Shown here: piece after piece, positions 44,620 to 53,671 of the stretch
Layout: every line of letters starts with the position of its first letter
How positions within the stretch are numbered: position 1 is the stretch's first letter
Origin: Streptomyces thermolilacinus SPC6
GTDB lineage: Bacteria; Actinomycetota; Actinomycetes; Streptomycetales; Streptomycetaceae
Assembly (NCBI RefSeq): GCF_000478605.2
Contig: NZ_ASHX02000001.1
Location: forward strand, 2,271,895-2,335,894
DNA length: 64,000 nt
Reading direction: 5' to 3'
Translations under genes and position numbers: made by a program
The notes under the pieces: generated by a model
Seen by the model: the letters and a program-made list of their open reading frames with translations, nothing else
What the model was told of the DNA's origin: nothing
Database searches by the model: none

Positions 44620-45597
44620 ATGGCGGACGTGATGGCTCCCGAAGGTCTCCAGGACCGGCTCGAGGAGTACCGGACGGAATTGACCGGTTACTGCTACCGG
44701 ATGCTCGGTTCGGCCTTCGAGGCGGAGGACGCCGTCCAGGACACGATGGTGCGCGCCTGGCGGGCACTCGACCGGTTCGAGGGGCGCTCGTCGCTGCGCT
44801 CCTGGCTGTACCGGATCGCGACGAACGTCTGCATGGACGCGCTGAACGCGGGCAACCGCCGCGCCCGCCCCATGGACCTGACGGCGGCGACGCCCGTCGC
44901 GCAGGCCCAGCTCACCGCCCGCCCCGAGGTGACCTGGCTGGAGCCGGTGCCCGACGGGCGGGTGCTGCCGCAGTCCGCCGACCCGGCCGAGGCGGCCCTC
45001 GCCCGCGAGTCGGTGCGCCTCGCGTTCGTCGCGGCGCTCCAGCACCTGCCAGCCAAGCAGCGGGCCGTGCTGATCCTGCGGGAGGTGCTGGCCTGGAAGG
45101 CGAGCGAGGTCGCCGAGCTGCTGGAGACGTCGGTCGCGTCGGTGAACAGCGCCCTCCAGCGGGCCCGCGCGACGCTCGCCGCCTCGGACCCGGCGAAGAC
45201 GGACGCGGCGGACCCGCTGGACGAGGAGCAGCGGGACCTCCTGAACCGGTACGTCGCGGCGTTCGAGGCGTACGACATGGCGGCGCTGACGGCGCTGCTC
45301 CACGAGGACGCGACGCTGTCCATGCCGCCCTTCGACCTGTGGCTGCGGGGCCACGACGACATCGTGGGCTGGATGCTGGGCGTCGGCGAGGTCTGCCGGG
45401 GCTCGCGCCTGGTGCCGACGGTGGCGAACGGCACGCCCGCGTTCGCGCACTACCACCCGGACCCCGAGGGCGGGTTCAGCCCGTGGGCGCTCATGGTCAT
45501 CGAGATCGAGGACGGCAAGGTCTCCGGGATCACGTCGTTCCTGGACGTGAAGCGCTGGTTCCCGCTGTTCGACCTCCCGGAGCGCCTGGAGGGCTGA
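44620..45597 (+). CDS. ECF sigma factor with SnoaL-like C-terminal domain (TIGR02960 type)
   Basis: A 325-residue ECF sigma factor: region 2 about 15-90 ([32 protein letters not shown]), region 4 about 135-195 ([44 protein letters not shown]), then a SnoaL-like/NTF2 domain (about 210-320). The extra domain replaces an anti-sigma partner. ATG 44620 has AGGGG eight bases before; GTG 44611 is also in frame. Its 3' end overlaps the convergent STAS gene by 68 bases. Confidence 0.92.
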   Translation: MADVMAPEGLQDRLEEYRTELTGYCYRMLGSAFEAEDAVQDTMVRAWRALDRFEGRSSLRSWLYRIATNVCMDALNAGNRRARPMDLTAATPVAQAQLTARPEVTWLEPVPDGRVLPQSADPAEAALARESVRLAFVAALQHLPAKQRAVLILREVLAWKASEVAELLETSVASVNSALQRARATLAASDPAKTDAADPLDEEQRDLLNRYVAAFEAYDMAALTALLHEDATLSMPPFDLWLRGHDDIVGWMLGVGEVCRGSRLVPTVANGTPAFAHYHPDPEGGFSPWALMVIEIEDGKVSGITSFLDVKRWFPLFDLPERLEG

Positions 45598-45913
45598 GCA
45601 GCCGGTCCGCGAGCCCGAGCAGCGCCAGCAGCGCCCGCAGGTCGGGCGGCGCGTTCCGCACCGTCAGGGGATGGCCCAGGCGGTGCGCGGTCAGCCGCAG
45701 CCGGGCGAGCGCCTCGACGGCGGCGAGACCGGGGCGTACGAGCGCGTCCGCGTCCACGACGGCGGGCGCGCCCGGGGCGGCGCCGTCGAGGAGCGCGGTC
45801 AGCTCGGCGCACAGGCGCGGGGCGTCGGCGGGCTCGACCAGCCCGCCGACGCGCAGAACGATCGGCTCGGTGTCCTCCACACAGACCAGACCCCCGCCGC
45901 GCCCGGAACTCAT
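45530..45913 (-). CDS. STAS-domain protein
   Basis: A 127-residue STAS-like protein (anti-sigma antagonist fold): [32 protein letters not shown]...[25 protein letters not shown]. The usual phosphorylatable Ser is not obvious. Its 3' end lies inside the ECF gene on the opposite strand. ATG 45913 has a weak ribosome site. Partner unknown; the ECF gene is the nearest candidate. Confidence 0.7.
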   Translation of the reverse strand: MSSGRGGGLVCVEDTEPIVLRVGGLVEPADAPRLCAELTALLDGAAPGAPAVVDADALVRPGLAAVEALARLRLTAHRLGHPLTVRNAPPDLRALLALLGLADRLLSPPGAPGGRTAGTSASRPGTT

Positions 45914-46294
45914 CGCCCGCGCCGGGGCCCGTCGCGCGGCCCCTCCAGGGGCCACCGCTCCGGGATGCCCAGCCCTGGAGCTTGCGCACCTATGCGTGCG
46001 GCGCAGAACCCTGGGCCGCCCCCGTTGCGGGCAGGCGATCCGCCCCCGCACGGGACGGCCCGGCGGAGGTGGCGGTCACCGCGCCCGCACGACGGGGCGG
46101 GTCCGCAGGGGAGGCCGCGGTCGCCATGCCCCGCGCGGGGCGGGGGCACGGCGAAGGTGGCAGACGGCCGCGCCCCCGCAAGGTGAGACCACAGGGGAGC
46201 GGACCCGTAGGGGACCTGCCCCCGCGCCGAGCACAGCCGGTGCGGGGTCGCCGTGCCCCGCACCGGGCGGGCCACCGTCGTGGGGCGGGGCGGG
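45914..46294. other. 381-bp GC-rich intergenic stretch
   Basis: No gene supported. Contains CCGTTGCGGGCAGGCG (46022-46037), an inverted partial match to interspersed repeat B, and several short G/C hairpins. Confidence 0.5.
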
Positions 46295-47572
46295 TCAGGC
46301 GATGCGGTCGAGGACGATCGGGTGCGGGGTGAACGCCGTGCCCGTCGGGGCGATGTCCCAGGCGCCCTCCAGGGACTTCAGGGCGTAGTCGAACTTCTCC
46401 GGCGTGTCCGTGTGCAGCGTCATCAGCGGCTGCCCGGCCGTGACCGTGTCGCCCGGCTTGGCGTGCAGCTCCACACCCGCGCCCGCCTGCACCGGGTCCT
46501 CCTTGCGGGCGCGGCCCGCGCCGAGGCGCCAGGCGGCGACACCCACGCCGTACGCGTCGAGGCGGGTCAGGACGCCCGACTCGGCGGCGGTCACGACGTG
46601 CCGCTCCCGCGCGACCGGCAGCTCGGCGTCCGGGTCGCCGCCCTGCGCGGCGATCATGCGGCGCCACACGTCCATCGCGGAGCCGTCCGCGAGGGCCTTC
46701 GCCGGGTCGGCGTCCTTGATCCCGGCCGCGTCGAGCATCTCGCGGGCGAGCGCCACGGTCAGCTCCACCACGTCGGCGGGGCCGCCGCCGGCGAGGACCT
46801 CGACGGACTCGCGGACCTCCAGTGCGTTGCCCGCCGTCAGGCCGAGCGGCGTCGACATGTCGGTGAGCAGGGCGACCGTACGGACGCCGTGGTCGGTGCC
46901 GAGACCGACCATGGTGGAGGCAAGCTCGCGGGCGTCCTCGATGTTCTTCATGAACGCGCCCGAACCGACCTTCACGTCGAGGACGAGCGAGCCCGTGCCC
47001 TCGGCGATCTTCTTCGACATGATCGAGGAGGCGATCAGCGGGATCGCCTCGACCGTGCCGGTGACGTCGCGCAGCGCGTACAGCTTCTTGTCGGCGGGGG
47101 CGAGGCCGTCACCGGCCGCGCAGATGACGGCGCCGGTCGTGTCGAGGACGTGGAGCATCTCCTCGTTGGAGAGCAGCGCCCGCCAGCCGGGGATGGACTC
47201 CAGCTTGTCGAGGGTGCCGCCGGTGTGGCCGAGGCCCCGGCCGCTGAGCTGCGGCACGGCGGCGCCGCACGCGGCGACGAGCGGCGCGAGCGGCAACGTG
47301 ATCTTGTCGCCGACACCGCCGGTGGAGTGCTTGTCGGCGGTGGGGCGGGAGAGCGAGGAGAAGTCCATGCGCTCGCCCGAGGCGATCATCGCGGCGGTCC
47401 AGCGGGCGATCTCCGCCCGGTTCATGCCGTTGAGCAGGATCGCCATCGCGAGGGCCGACATCTGCTCGTCGGCGACCTCGCCGCGCGTGTACGCGTCGAT
47501 GACCCAGTCGATCTGCTCCGGGGTCAGTTCGCCCCGGTCCCGCTTCGTGCGGATGACGGAAATCGCGTCCAT
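46295..47572 (-). CDS. deoA: Thymidine phosphorylase
   Basis: Phosphorolyses thymidine and deoxyuridine to base plus deoxyribose-1-phosphate. The 425-residue protein has the family signature SGRGLGHTGGTLDKLESIPG, the phosphate-binding KHSTGGVGDK and the substrate-lid Arg/Ser residues. It is full length with the C-terminal domain. GAAGGA lies eleven bases before ATG 47572. A near-copy of the nucleoside palindrome is 39 bases upstream, and a terminator separates it from cdd, so it has its own promoter. Confidence 0.95.
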   Translation of the reverse strand: MDAISVIRTKRDRGELTPEQIDWVIDAYTRGEVADEQMSALAMAILLNGMNRAEIARWTAAMIASGERMDFSSLSRPTADKHSTGGVGDKITLPLAPLVAACGAAVPQLSGRGLGHTGGTLDKLESIPGWRALLSNEEMLHVLDTTGAVICAAGDGLAPADKKLYALRDVTGTVEAIPLIASSIMSKKIAEGTGSLVLDVKVGSGAFMKNIEDARELASTMVGLGTDHGVRTVALLTDMSTPLGLTAGNALEVRESVEVLAGGGPADVVELTVALAREMLDAAGIKDADPAKALADGSAMDVWRRMIAAQGGDPDAELPVARERHVVTAAESGVLTRLDAYGVGVAAWRLGAGRARKEDPVQAGAGVELHAKPGDTVTAGQPLMTLHTDTPEKFDYALKSLEGAWDIAPTGTAFTPHPIVLDRIA

Positions 47573-47610
47573 GGGATCAGTGTTCCTTCCAGCGGGCTGC
47601 GGCGGAGTTT

Positions 47611-47622
47611 CTACGCGCATAG
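47611..47622. promoter_or_regulatory. Near-match nucleoside palindrome CTACGCGCATAG at the deoA promoter
   Basis: One mismatch from CTACGCGCGTAG. On the minus strand it reads CTATGCGCGTAG and runs into TAGAAACT, a plausible -10 box (TAGAAA), 40-odd bases before the ATG. Confidence 0.7.
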
Positions 47623-47637
47623 AGAAAGTGGGCGGCG

Positions 47638-47674
47638 CGGCCCCTCCCCCACCTGTGCGGAGGGGAAGGGGCCG
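47638..47674 (-). terminator. Terminator of the importer-cdd operon
   Basis: Stem CGGCCCCTCCCC against GGGGAAGGGGCCG with one bulged base and an inner loop of about a dozen bases, between the cdd stop (47697) and the deoA promoter. Supports deoA having separate transcription. Confidence 0.65.
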
Positions 47675-47696
47675 GGCGGGTGTGTGGGCCGTACGG

Positions 47697-48101
47697 CTAG
47701 GCGAGGTGCCCGGGGCCGAACGCCTGCGGCAGCATCTCGTCCAGCGTCCGTACGCCGTCCGGGGTGTCCAGCAGCAGTTTCCCGCCGCCGAACTCGAACA
47801 GCAGCTGCCGGCAGCGGCCGCAGGGCACGAGCGTCTCGCCGCGGCCGTCGACGCACACGAAGTGCGTCAGCCGGCCGCCGCCCGTGGCCTGGAGCTGGGA
47901 GACGAGCCCGCACTCGGCGCACAGGCCGATGCCGTACGAGGCGTTCTCCACGTTGCAGCCGGTGACCACGCGGCCGTCGTCCACGGTGGCCGCCGCCCCG
48001 ACCGGGTAGCCCGAGTACGGCGCGTACGCGTGGGACATGGCGTCCCGCGCCGCGGTGTGCAGGGCGTCCCAGTCGAAGGGCGGCTCGGGGGCGGCGGTCA
48101 C
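47697..48101 (-). CDS. cdd: Cytidine deaminase
   Basis: Deaminates (deoxy)cytidine to (deoxy)uridine. The 134-residue protein has the zinc motif NVENASYGIGLCAEC (with the proton-shuttling Glu) and PCGRC. GTG 48101 overlaps the permease stop (GTGA) and a purine-rich CAGGGCAA is upstream, so it is coupled to the transporter operon. Length is normal for the homotetrameric form. Confidence 0.94.
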   Translation of the reverse strand: MTAAPEPPFDWDALHTAARDAMSHAYAPYSGYPVGAAATVDDGRVVTGCNVENASYGIGLCAECGLVSQLQATGGGRLTHFVCVDGRGETLVPCGRCRQLLFEFGGGKLLLDTPDGVRTLDEMLPQAFGPGHLA

Positions 48102-49369
48102 TTGCCCTGCCCCCTCTTGTACGGCGCGCCGTTGGCCTTGGGCATCCGCAGCCGCTGCGCCGACAGGGCCAGCACGAGCAGCGTCGTGACGTACGGCGCG
48201 GCGTCCACGAACTGGCTGGGCAGGGACTCCGTCATCAGGTACCAGGTGAACAGCACGGCGGAGGCGACGGCGGACACGGCGGCGGCCACGTACTTCTTCT
48301 TGTACAGCGTCCACACGAGCGCGACCACCAGCAGGATCGCCAGCAGGAGCAGCATGGCGTGGACGTTCTCGGCGCCGCCGCGCAGCTTGAGGCTGTCGGT
48401 GAAGCCGAACAGGCCGGCGCCGAGGGCGAGGCCGCCCGGCATCCAGTTGCCGAAGATCATCGCGGCGAGGCCGATGAAGCCGCGGCCGCCGGTCTGGCCC
48501 TCCTGGTAGATGCCGGTCGAGACGATCGCGAGGAACGCGCCGCCGAGGCCCGCGAGGGCGCCGGAGACGAGGACGGCGATGTACTTGTACTTGTAGACGT
48601 TGACGCCCAGCGACTCGGCGGCGATCGGGTTCTCACCGCAGGAGCGCAGCCGCAGGCCGAAGGCCGTGCGCCACAGGATCCACCAGGTGGCGGGGATCAG
48701 GGCGAGCGCCAGGACGGTCAGCAGCGACAGGTTGGTGACGAGGCCGCCGAGGACACCGGCCACGTCGGAGACGAAGAACCAGTGCTTGGCCTGGAGTTCG
48801 GCGAGCGCGTCGGACACTCCCGGGATGGTGATCCGGTCGATGGCCTCGATGCGCGGGGACTGCTTGGAGGAGCCCCCGGGAGCCTCGGCGAACGTGAAGT
48901 TCGACAGGTAGCGGGTGGCGCCCACGGCGAGGATGTTGATCGCCACACCGGACACGATGTGGTTGACGTTGAACGTGACCGTCATGACCGCGTGGAGGAG
49001 GCCGCCCAGCGCGCCGCCGATCAGGCCGGCCAGGACACCGGTCCAGGGGCCCCACTGGAAGCCCGCCCAGGCGCCGAACCAGGTGCCGAGGATCATCATG
49101 CCCTCGAGGCCGATGTTGACCACGCCGGCCCGCTCGGCCCACAGGCCGCCGAGGCCCGCGAGGCCGATCGGCACGGCCAGCTGGAGCGCACCGGACACCT
49201 GACCGACCGAGGTCAGGTCGTCGGCGCCGCTGATGACGCGCACCAGCGAGAACAGCGCGAGACCGCCCGCGATGATCAGCAGGATGACGGGCAGGGACAG
49301 CCTGCTGCGCCCGCCGCCCTTCCGCGGCGCGGTGGCCGCGGGGGTAACCGTGCTCGTGGACTCGCTCAT
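48098..49369 (-). CDS. BMP-family ABC transporter permease 2 (YufQ-like)
   Basis: Inner-membrane permease of 423 residues with about 9-10 hydrophobic helices, an SGPGSI-type C-terminal membrane block and the permease signature GLGGAFLAIVSTGIYQEGQTGGRGFIGLAAMIFGNW. Part of the nucleoside importer. ATG 49369 overlaps the preceding permease stop (ATGA). Confidence 0.92.
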   Translation of the reverse strand: MSESTSTVTPAATAPRKGGGRSRLSLPVILLIIAGGLALFSLVRVISGADDLTSVGQVSGALQLAVPIGLAGLGGLWAERAGVVNIGLEGMMILGTWFGAWAGFQWGPWTGVLAGLIGGALGGLLHAVMTVTFNVNHIVSGVAINILAVGATRYLSNFTFAEAPGGSSKQSPRIEAIDRITIPGVSDALAELQAKHWFFVSDVAGVLGGLVTNLSLLTVLALALIPATWWILWRTAFGLRLRSCGENPIAAESLGVNVYKYKYIAVLVSGALAGLGGAFLAIVSTGIYQEGQTGGRGFIGLAAMIFGNWMPGGLALGAGLFGFTDSLKLRGGAENVHAMLLLLAILLVVALVWTLYKKKYVAAAVSAVASAVLFTWYLMTESLPSQFVDAAPYVTTLLVLALSAQRLRMPKANGAPYKRGQGK

Positions 49370-50475
49370 GCCGCCACGTCCTCCTTGTTCTTGCGGGCCT
49401 GGGCGGCGAGCTCCTCGCCCACCTTCTGCTGCTGCCTGCGGAGCCCGTACTGACGGACGAGTTCGTACGACACGACCACCGCGATCACGATCAGGCCCTG
49501 CATGATCATGGCGATCTCCTTCTCGAAGTCCGGTGCGATGACCGAACCCGAGGCCTTCTCCAGGAAGGACATGAGCAGCGCGGCGAAGAAGATCCCGATC
49601 GGGTTGTTGCGGCCGAGCAGGGCGACGGTGATGCCCATGAAGCCGACGCCCGTGGGGAAGCTCAGGCTGTACGTGTGGGTCTGGCCGAGCAGCAGGGGCA
49701 GACCGGTGAGGCCCGCGACACCGCCGGAGATCAGCATGGCGGTGAGGACCATCTTCTTGGCGTCCACGCCGCTGGCCTGGGCGGCGGACTCGCTGGCGCC
49801 CGTGGCGCGCAGGTCGAAGCCGAACCGGGTGCGGTTGAGGACGAACCAGTAGACGACACCGAGCGCGAACGCGACGAGGGTGAAGCCGTAGATGTTGCCG
49901 CCCTCGACGGCGAGGCCGGTCATCCAGCCGGACTCGGGGATCTCGCCGGTGGTGAGGTCGTTGGAGCCCTTCAGCTGCTCGCCGAGGTTGGCGGGCAGGA
50001 TCATCCAGGCGATCAGGCTGGTCGCGATGGCGTTCAGCATGATCGTGGACACGACCTCGCTGACACCGCGGGTGGTCTTGAGGAAACCGGCGATACCGGC
50101 CCAGAAGGCACCGACGAGGACCGCGACGAGCACGATGAGCAGGATGTGCAGCGGGCCGGGCAGCTCGACGTTGGCACCGACGACGGCGGCGAGCATCGCC
50201 GCGAGGCGGTACTGGCCGTCCACACCGATGTTGAACAGGTTCATCCGGAAGCCCACGGCGACGGCGAGGGCCGCCAGGTAGTAGGCGCCGGTCTGGTTGA
50301 TGATGAGGACCTGGACGTCGGGGAACTCGACGGTCTCCATCATCAGGACGTACGGCTCGATCGGGTCACGGCCCGAGGCGAGCAGCACCAGCGTGGTGAG
50401 GACGAAGGCCACGGCCAGGGCGAGCGCCGGGCCCGCGATGCCCAGCAGCACCTTGTCCTTGTCGAACTTCTTCAT
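49366..50475 (-). CDS. BMP-family ABC transporter permease 1 (YufP-like)
   Basis: Inner-membrane permease of 369 residues with about eight to ten helices (LGIAGPALALAVAFVLTTLVLLASG; YLAALAVAVGFRMNLFNIGVDGQYRLAAMLA). The GxDGQY segment is typical of ribose/nucleoside-type permeases. ATG 50475 overlaps the ATPase stop (ATGA). The chain of four-base overlaps makes this a single translational unit. Confidence 0.92.
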   Translation of the reverse strand: MKKFDKDKVLLGIAGPALALAVAFVLTTLVLLASGRDPIEPYVLMMETVEFPDVQVLIINQTGAYYLAALAVAVGFRMNLFNIGVDGQYRLAAMLAAVVGANVELPGPLHILLIVLVAVLVGAFWAGIAGFLKTTRGVSEVVSTIMLNAIATSLIAWMILPANLGEQLKGSNDLTTGEIPESGWMTGLAVEGGNIYGFTLVAFALGVVYWFVLNRTRFGFDLRATGASESAAQASGVDAKKMVLTAMLISGGVAGLTGLPLLLGQTHTYSLSFPTGVGFMGITVALLGRNNPIGIFFAALLMSFLEKASGSVIAPDFEKEIAMIMQGLIVIAVVVSYELVRQYGLRRQQQKVGEELAAQARKNKEDVAA

Positions 50476-52013
50476 CGGCCCTCACCGTCCGCGTCGTTGT
50501 TGTGCTCAAGGTGACCGGTGGCGGCGCCCGTCATGGCCGAGCCCAGCTCCTCGGGGGTGATCGTGGCGGGGTCGGCGTCCGCGACGAGGCGGCCGCGGTA
50601 CATCACCCGCAGGGTGTCGGAGAGCCCGATCAGCTCGTCCAGGTCGGCGGAGATCAGCAGTACGGCGAGGCCCTCGCGGCGGGCCTCCCGGATCTGGTCC
50701 CAGATCTGCGCCTGCGCGCCGACGTCCACACCGCGGGTGGGGTGGGCGGCGATCAGGAACTTCGGGTTGTGGCTCATCTCGCGGCCGACGATCAGCTTCT
50801 GCTGGTTGCCGCCGGAGAGGGACGCCGCGGTGACCTCGATGCCGGGGGTGCGGACGTCGTACTCGCGCACGATCCGCTCCGTGTCCTGGCGGGCCGCCTT
50901 GGGGTCGAGGACGCCGCGCTTGCTGTTGGGCGCCTCGGTGACGTGGCCGAGGATGCGGTTCTCCCAGAGCGGGGACTCCAGCAGCAGGCCGTGGCGGTGG
51001 CGGTCCTCGGGGATGTACCCGATGCCGCCCTCGCGCCGCTTGCGGGTGGGCGCGCGGGAGATGTCGGTGCCGTCGAGGGTGATGACGCCGCCGTCCGGGG
51101 CGCGCATGCCGATCAGCGCCTCGATCAGCTCGGTCTGGCCGTTGCCCTCCACACCGGCGATGCCCAGGACCTCGCCCTTGTGGATGGTGAACGTGATGCC
51201 GCCGAGTACCTCGCGGACGATGCCGTCGGGGTCGGTCTGCGCCAGGCGCAGGTTCTCGACCTGGAGCATCGGCACGTCGGTGACCGTGGACTCGCGGGTC
51301 TCGGGCGAGGGGAGCTCGCTGCCGACCATCAGCTCGGCGAGCTGCTTGGGCGTGGTGGTCCTCGGGTCGGCCGTGCCCACCGTCGTACCGCGCCGGATGA
51401 CGGTGATGTCGTCGGCGACGGACAGCACCTCGCCCAGCTTGTGGGAGATGAAGATGACGGTGAGGCCCTCGGCCTTGAGCTCGCGCAGGTTGTCGAAGAG
51501 CGCGTCGACCTCCTGCGGGACGAGCACCGCGGTGGGCTCGTCGAGGATGAGCGTCCGGGCGCCTCGGTAGAGGACCTTGAGGATCTCCACGCGCTGGCGG
51601 TCGGCGACACCGAGGTGCTCGACGAGCGCGTCGGGGCGGATGTTCAGCCCGTACGCGTCGGAGATCTCCTTGATCTTGTCGCGGGCGCGGGAGCCGATGC
51701 CGTACAGCTTCTCGCTGCCGAGGACGACGTTCTCCAGCACCGTGAGGTTGTCCGCCAGCATGAAGTGCTGGTGGACCATGCCGATGCCGGTCGCGATGGC
51801 GTCGGCGGGGCTGTGGAAGGAGACCTGCTTGCCGTCGATCGTGATGGTGCCCTCGTCCGGCTTCTGCATGCCGTAGAGAATCTTCATCAGGGTCGACTTG
51901 CCGGCACCGTTCTCACCGACCAGGGCGTGGACGGTGCCCTTGCGGATGGTGATGTCGATGTCGTGGTTGGCGACGACGCCGGGGAAGCGCTTGGTGATGC
52001 CGCGCAGTTCCAC
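50472..52013 (-). CDS. Nucleoside ABC transporter ATP-binding protein (two ABC domains)
   Basis: Fused double-domain ATPase of 513 residues from GTG. Domain 1: Walker A GENGAGKST and Walker B TLILDEPTA; domain 2: VEGNGQTE and signature SGGNQQK, with an Ala-His switch (LIAAHPTRG) in the Walker B region. GTG 52013 lacks a ribosome site. Eight codons upstream, ATC 52037 starts INASSPPA and has AAGGAG about eight bases before it, so a non-standard ATC start, or an ATG-to-ATC change, is likely and would give 521 residues. It is preceded by its own palindrome. Confidence 0.92.
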   Translation of the reverse strand: MELRGITKRFPGVVANHDIDITIRKGTVHALVGENGAGKSTLMKILYGMQKPDEGTITIDGKQVSFHSPADAIATGIGMVHQHFMLADNLTVLENVVLGSEKLYGIGSRARDKIKEISDAYGLNIRPDALVEHLGVADRQRVEILKVLYRGARTLILDEPTAVLVPQEVDALFDNLRELKAEGLTVIFISHKLGEVLSVADDITVIRRGTTVGTADPRTTTPKQLAELMVGSELPSPETRESTVTDVPMLQVENLRLAQTDPDGIVREVLGGITFTIHKGEVLGIAGVEGNGQTELIEALIGMRAPDGGVITLDGTDISRAPTRKRREGGIGYIPEDRHRHGLLLESPLWENRILGHVTEAPNSKRGVLDPKAARQDTERIVREYDVRTPGIEVTAASLSGGNQQKLIVGREMSHNPKFLIAAHPTRGVDVGAQAQIWDQIREARREGLAVLLISADLDELIGLSDTLRVMYRGRLVADADPATITPEELGSAMTGAATGHLEHNNDADGEGR

Positions 52014-52169
52014 GGCGGGGGGGCTGGACGCGTTGATGACGCACTCTCCTTGGCGAGAAAGGAGCGAAGAAGCGGGGCGGGGGACGGGCGGGTCACGCTG
52101 GGCACAGTGGGGCTTCGTGGCTTGTTGTGAGGCTTCGGTGGGCCCGAAGTTATCGCGCCGGAGAGGGTT

Positions 52170-52181
52170 CTACGCGCGTAG
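52170..52181. promoter_or_regulatory. Nucleoside palindrome CTACGCGCGTAG upstream of the importer ATPase gene
   Basis: Perfect 12-bp palindrome, 133 bases upstream of ATC 52037. On the minus strand it runs into GTAGAACC, a possible -10 box. It lies between the terminator of the BMP gene and the ATPase gene, giving a second regulated promoter in the locus. Confidence 0.75.
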
Positions 52182-52220
52182 CGATCCCTAATGCCAAAAC
52201 CCATGGCCAGGACGTGACCC

Positions 52221-52261
52221 GGGGTCCGGAACGGCGGTGGGACGCCGTCGTTCCGGACCCC
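52221..52261 (-). terminator. Terminator of the BMP gene
   Basis: Perfect 13-bp stem GGGGTCCGGAACG / CGTTCCGGACCCC with a 15-base loop, 28 bases after the BMP stop. Confidence 0.88.
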
Positions 52262-52288
52262 TGGGCCGGGCCCTGGCCCGTGACCGCG

Positions 52289-53338
52289 TTACGGGGCGGT
52301 CTGAACCTTGACCTTGCCGGACGCGATGTCGGCCTTGGCCTTGTCCACCGCGGCGATGACCTCGGTCATCTTGGTGAAGGCCGGGTTCGAGGTGGACAGG
52401 CCCACGCCGTTGGCGTCGAGGCCGTAGCGGACCTCACCGCTCTGCGGCTTGCCGTCCTTGACCGACTTGATCAGGTTGTAGACCGCGCCGGAGACGTCCT
52501 TGGTCACCGAGGTGAGGATGTACTCCTTGTACGCGGCGAGACCGGACTGGTTGTACTGGTCCGAGTCCACGCCGATGGCCCACTTCTTGGCCTTGGCGGC
52601 GGCCTCGATGGAGCCGGAGCCCGCGAGGCCGGCGGCCGCGTAGATCACGTCGGCGCCCGCGTCGATCTGGCCCTGCGCGGCGGCCTTGCCCAGGTCGGGC
52701 TTGGAGAAGCCACCGAAGTCCGGCGGCTGCGTCAGGTACTGGACCTTGACGTTGACGTTCTTGTTGGTGTCCTTGACGCCCTGGACGAAGCCCGCCTCGA
52801 ACTTCTTGATCAGCGGGGTCTCGACGCCGCCGATGAAGCCGACGGTGTTCGACTTGGTCACCTTGGCGGCGGCGACGCCGGCCAGGTAGGAGCCCTGCTC
52901 CTCGTTGAAGACCAGGTTGGCGATGTTCTTGCCGGTCTTCGACGTGTCGTCGATCAGACCGAACGTGGTGTCCGGGAACTTCGGCGCGACCTCGGCGATG
53001 GCCGGCGCGTACGCGAAGCCGACACCGATGACCGGGTTGTTGCCGGCGCGCGCGAGGGACGTGAGGCGCTGGACCTTGTCCGGGTCGCCCTCACCCTCGC
53101 TGGGCTCGGCCTCCGTGCCGGAGATGCCGAACTCCTTCTCGGCCTTCGCGAGACCGGCGTACGCGGCGTCGTTGAACGACTGGTCGCCGCGGCCACCGAT
53201 GTCGTACGCGATGGCGGCCTTGCCGTCCTTCGAGTCGCCGGCTGTGTCCGACTTCTTGTCACCTCCACAGGCGGTGACGCTGAGCGCGAGCGCCGCGGAC
53301 GCGATACCCGCGGTGGCGATCCTGGTGATCCGGCGCAA
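52289..53338 (-). CDS. BMP-family nucleoside-binding lipoprotein
   Basis: Extracellular substrate-binding lipoprotein of 349 residues that hands nucleosides to the adjacent ABC importer. Lipobox LSVTAC with Cys24; the mature protein follows the BMP/PnrA family (AIAYDIGGRGDQSFNDAAY; GVGFAYAPAIAEVAPKFPD; VGVDSDQYNQ). TTG 53338 follows AAGGAG by six bases. An operator-like word and a TACGAT -10 box lie 60-70 bases upstream. Confidence 0.93.
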   Translation of the reverse strand: MRRITRIATAGIASAALALSVTACGGDKKSDTAGDSKDGKAAIAYDIGGRGDQSFNDAAYAGLAKAEKEFGISGTEAEPSEGEGDPDKVQRLTSLARAGNNPVIGVGFAYAPAIAEVAPKFPDTTFGLIDDTSKTGKNIANLVFNEEQGSYLAGVAAAKVTKSNTVGFIGGVETPLIKKFEAGFVQGVKDTNKNVNVKVQYLTQPPDFGGFSKPDLGKAAAQGQIDAGADVIYAAAGLAGSGSIEAAAKAKKWAIGVDSDQYNQSGLAAYKEYILTSVTKDVSGAVYNLIKSVKDGKPQSGEVRYGLDANGVGLSTSNPAFTKMTEVIAAVDKAKADIASGKVKVQTAP

Positions 53339-53397
53339 GGGGGGCTCCTTCGACCTGACCGAAGCGCCTCTTCCGGCGCTGGTTTCGCGGGCGATCG

Positions 53398-53409
53398 TAA
53401 CGCGCGTAG
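53398..53409. promoter_or_regulatory. Degenerate nucleoside palindrome at the BMP promoter
   Basis: TAACGCGCGTAG differs at two positions from CTACGCGCGTAG. On the minus strand it reads CTACGCGCGTTA and merges with TTACGATC, so the -10 box TACGAT overlaps it, which would also explain the changes. Confidence 0.6.
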
Positions 53410-53671
53410 ATGTCAGATAAAGCCCTGTACGGAAGCCGTTATCGATTCGTCGCGAACAGGCCGCCCACCAGCCCCCTTCCGGCAGCCTCCACCGGGTACG
53501 GGGTCACCCCAGCGTGTCCCGCCGACCACGGGTTGTCGACGCGACGTGCGGGACGGGGTGAGGGTTCCCTCCATGCGGAGCAACGGCGGTAATCGGCCAG
53601 GGGGGCGGGGGGTGAGGGGGTCGGGGGGTGGTGCGGGTGGCGCGGGGCGGGCGACGGCGCGCGGGGCGGGC

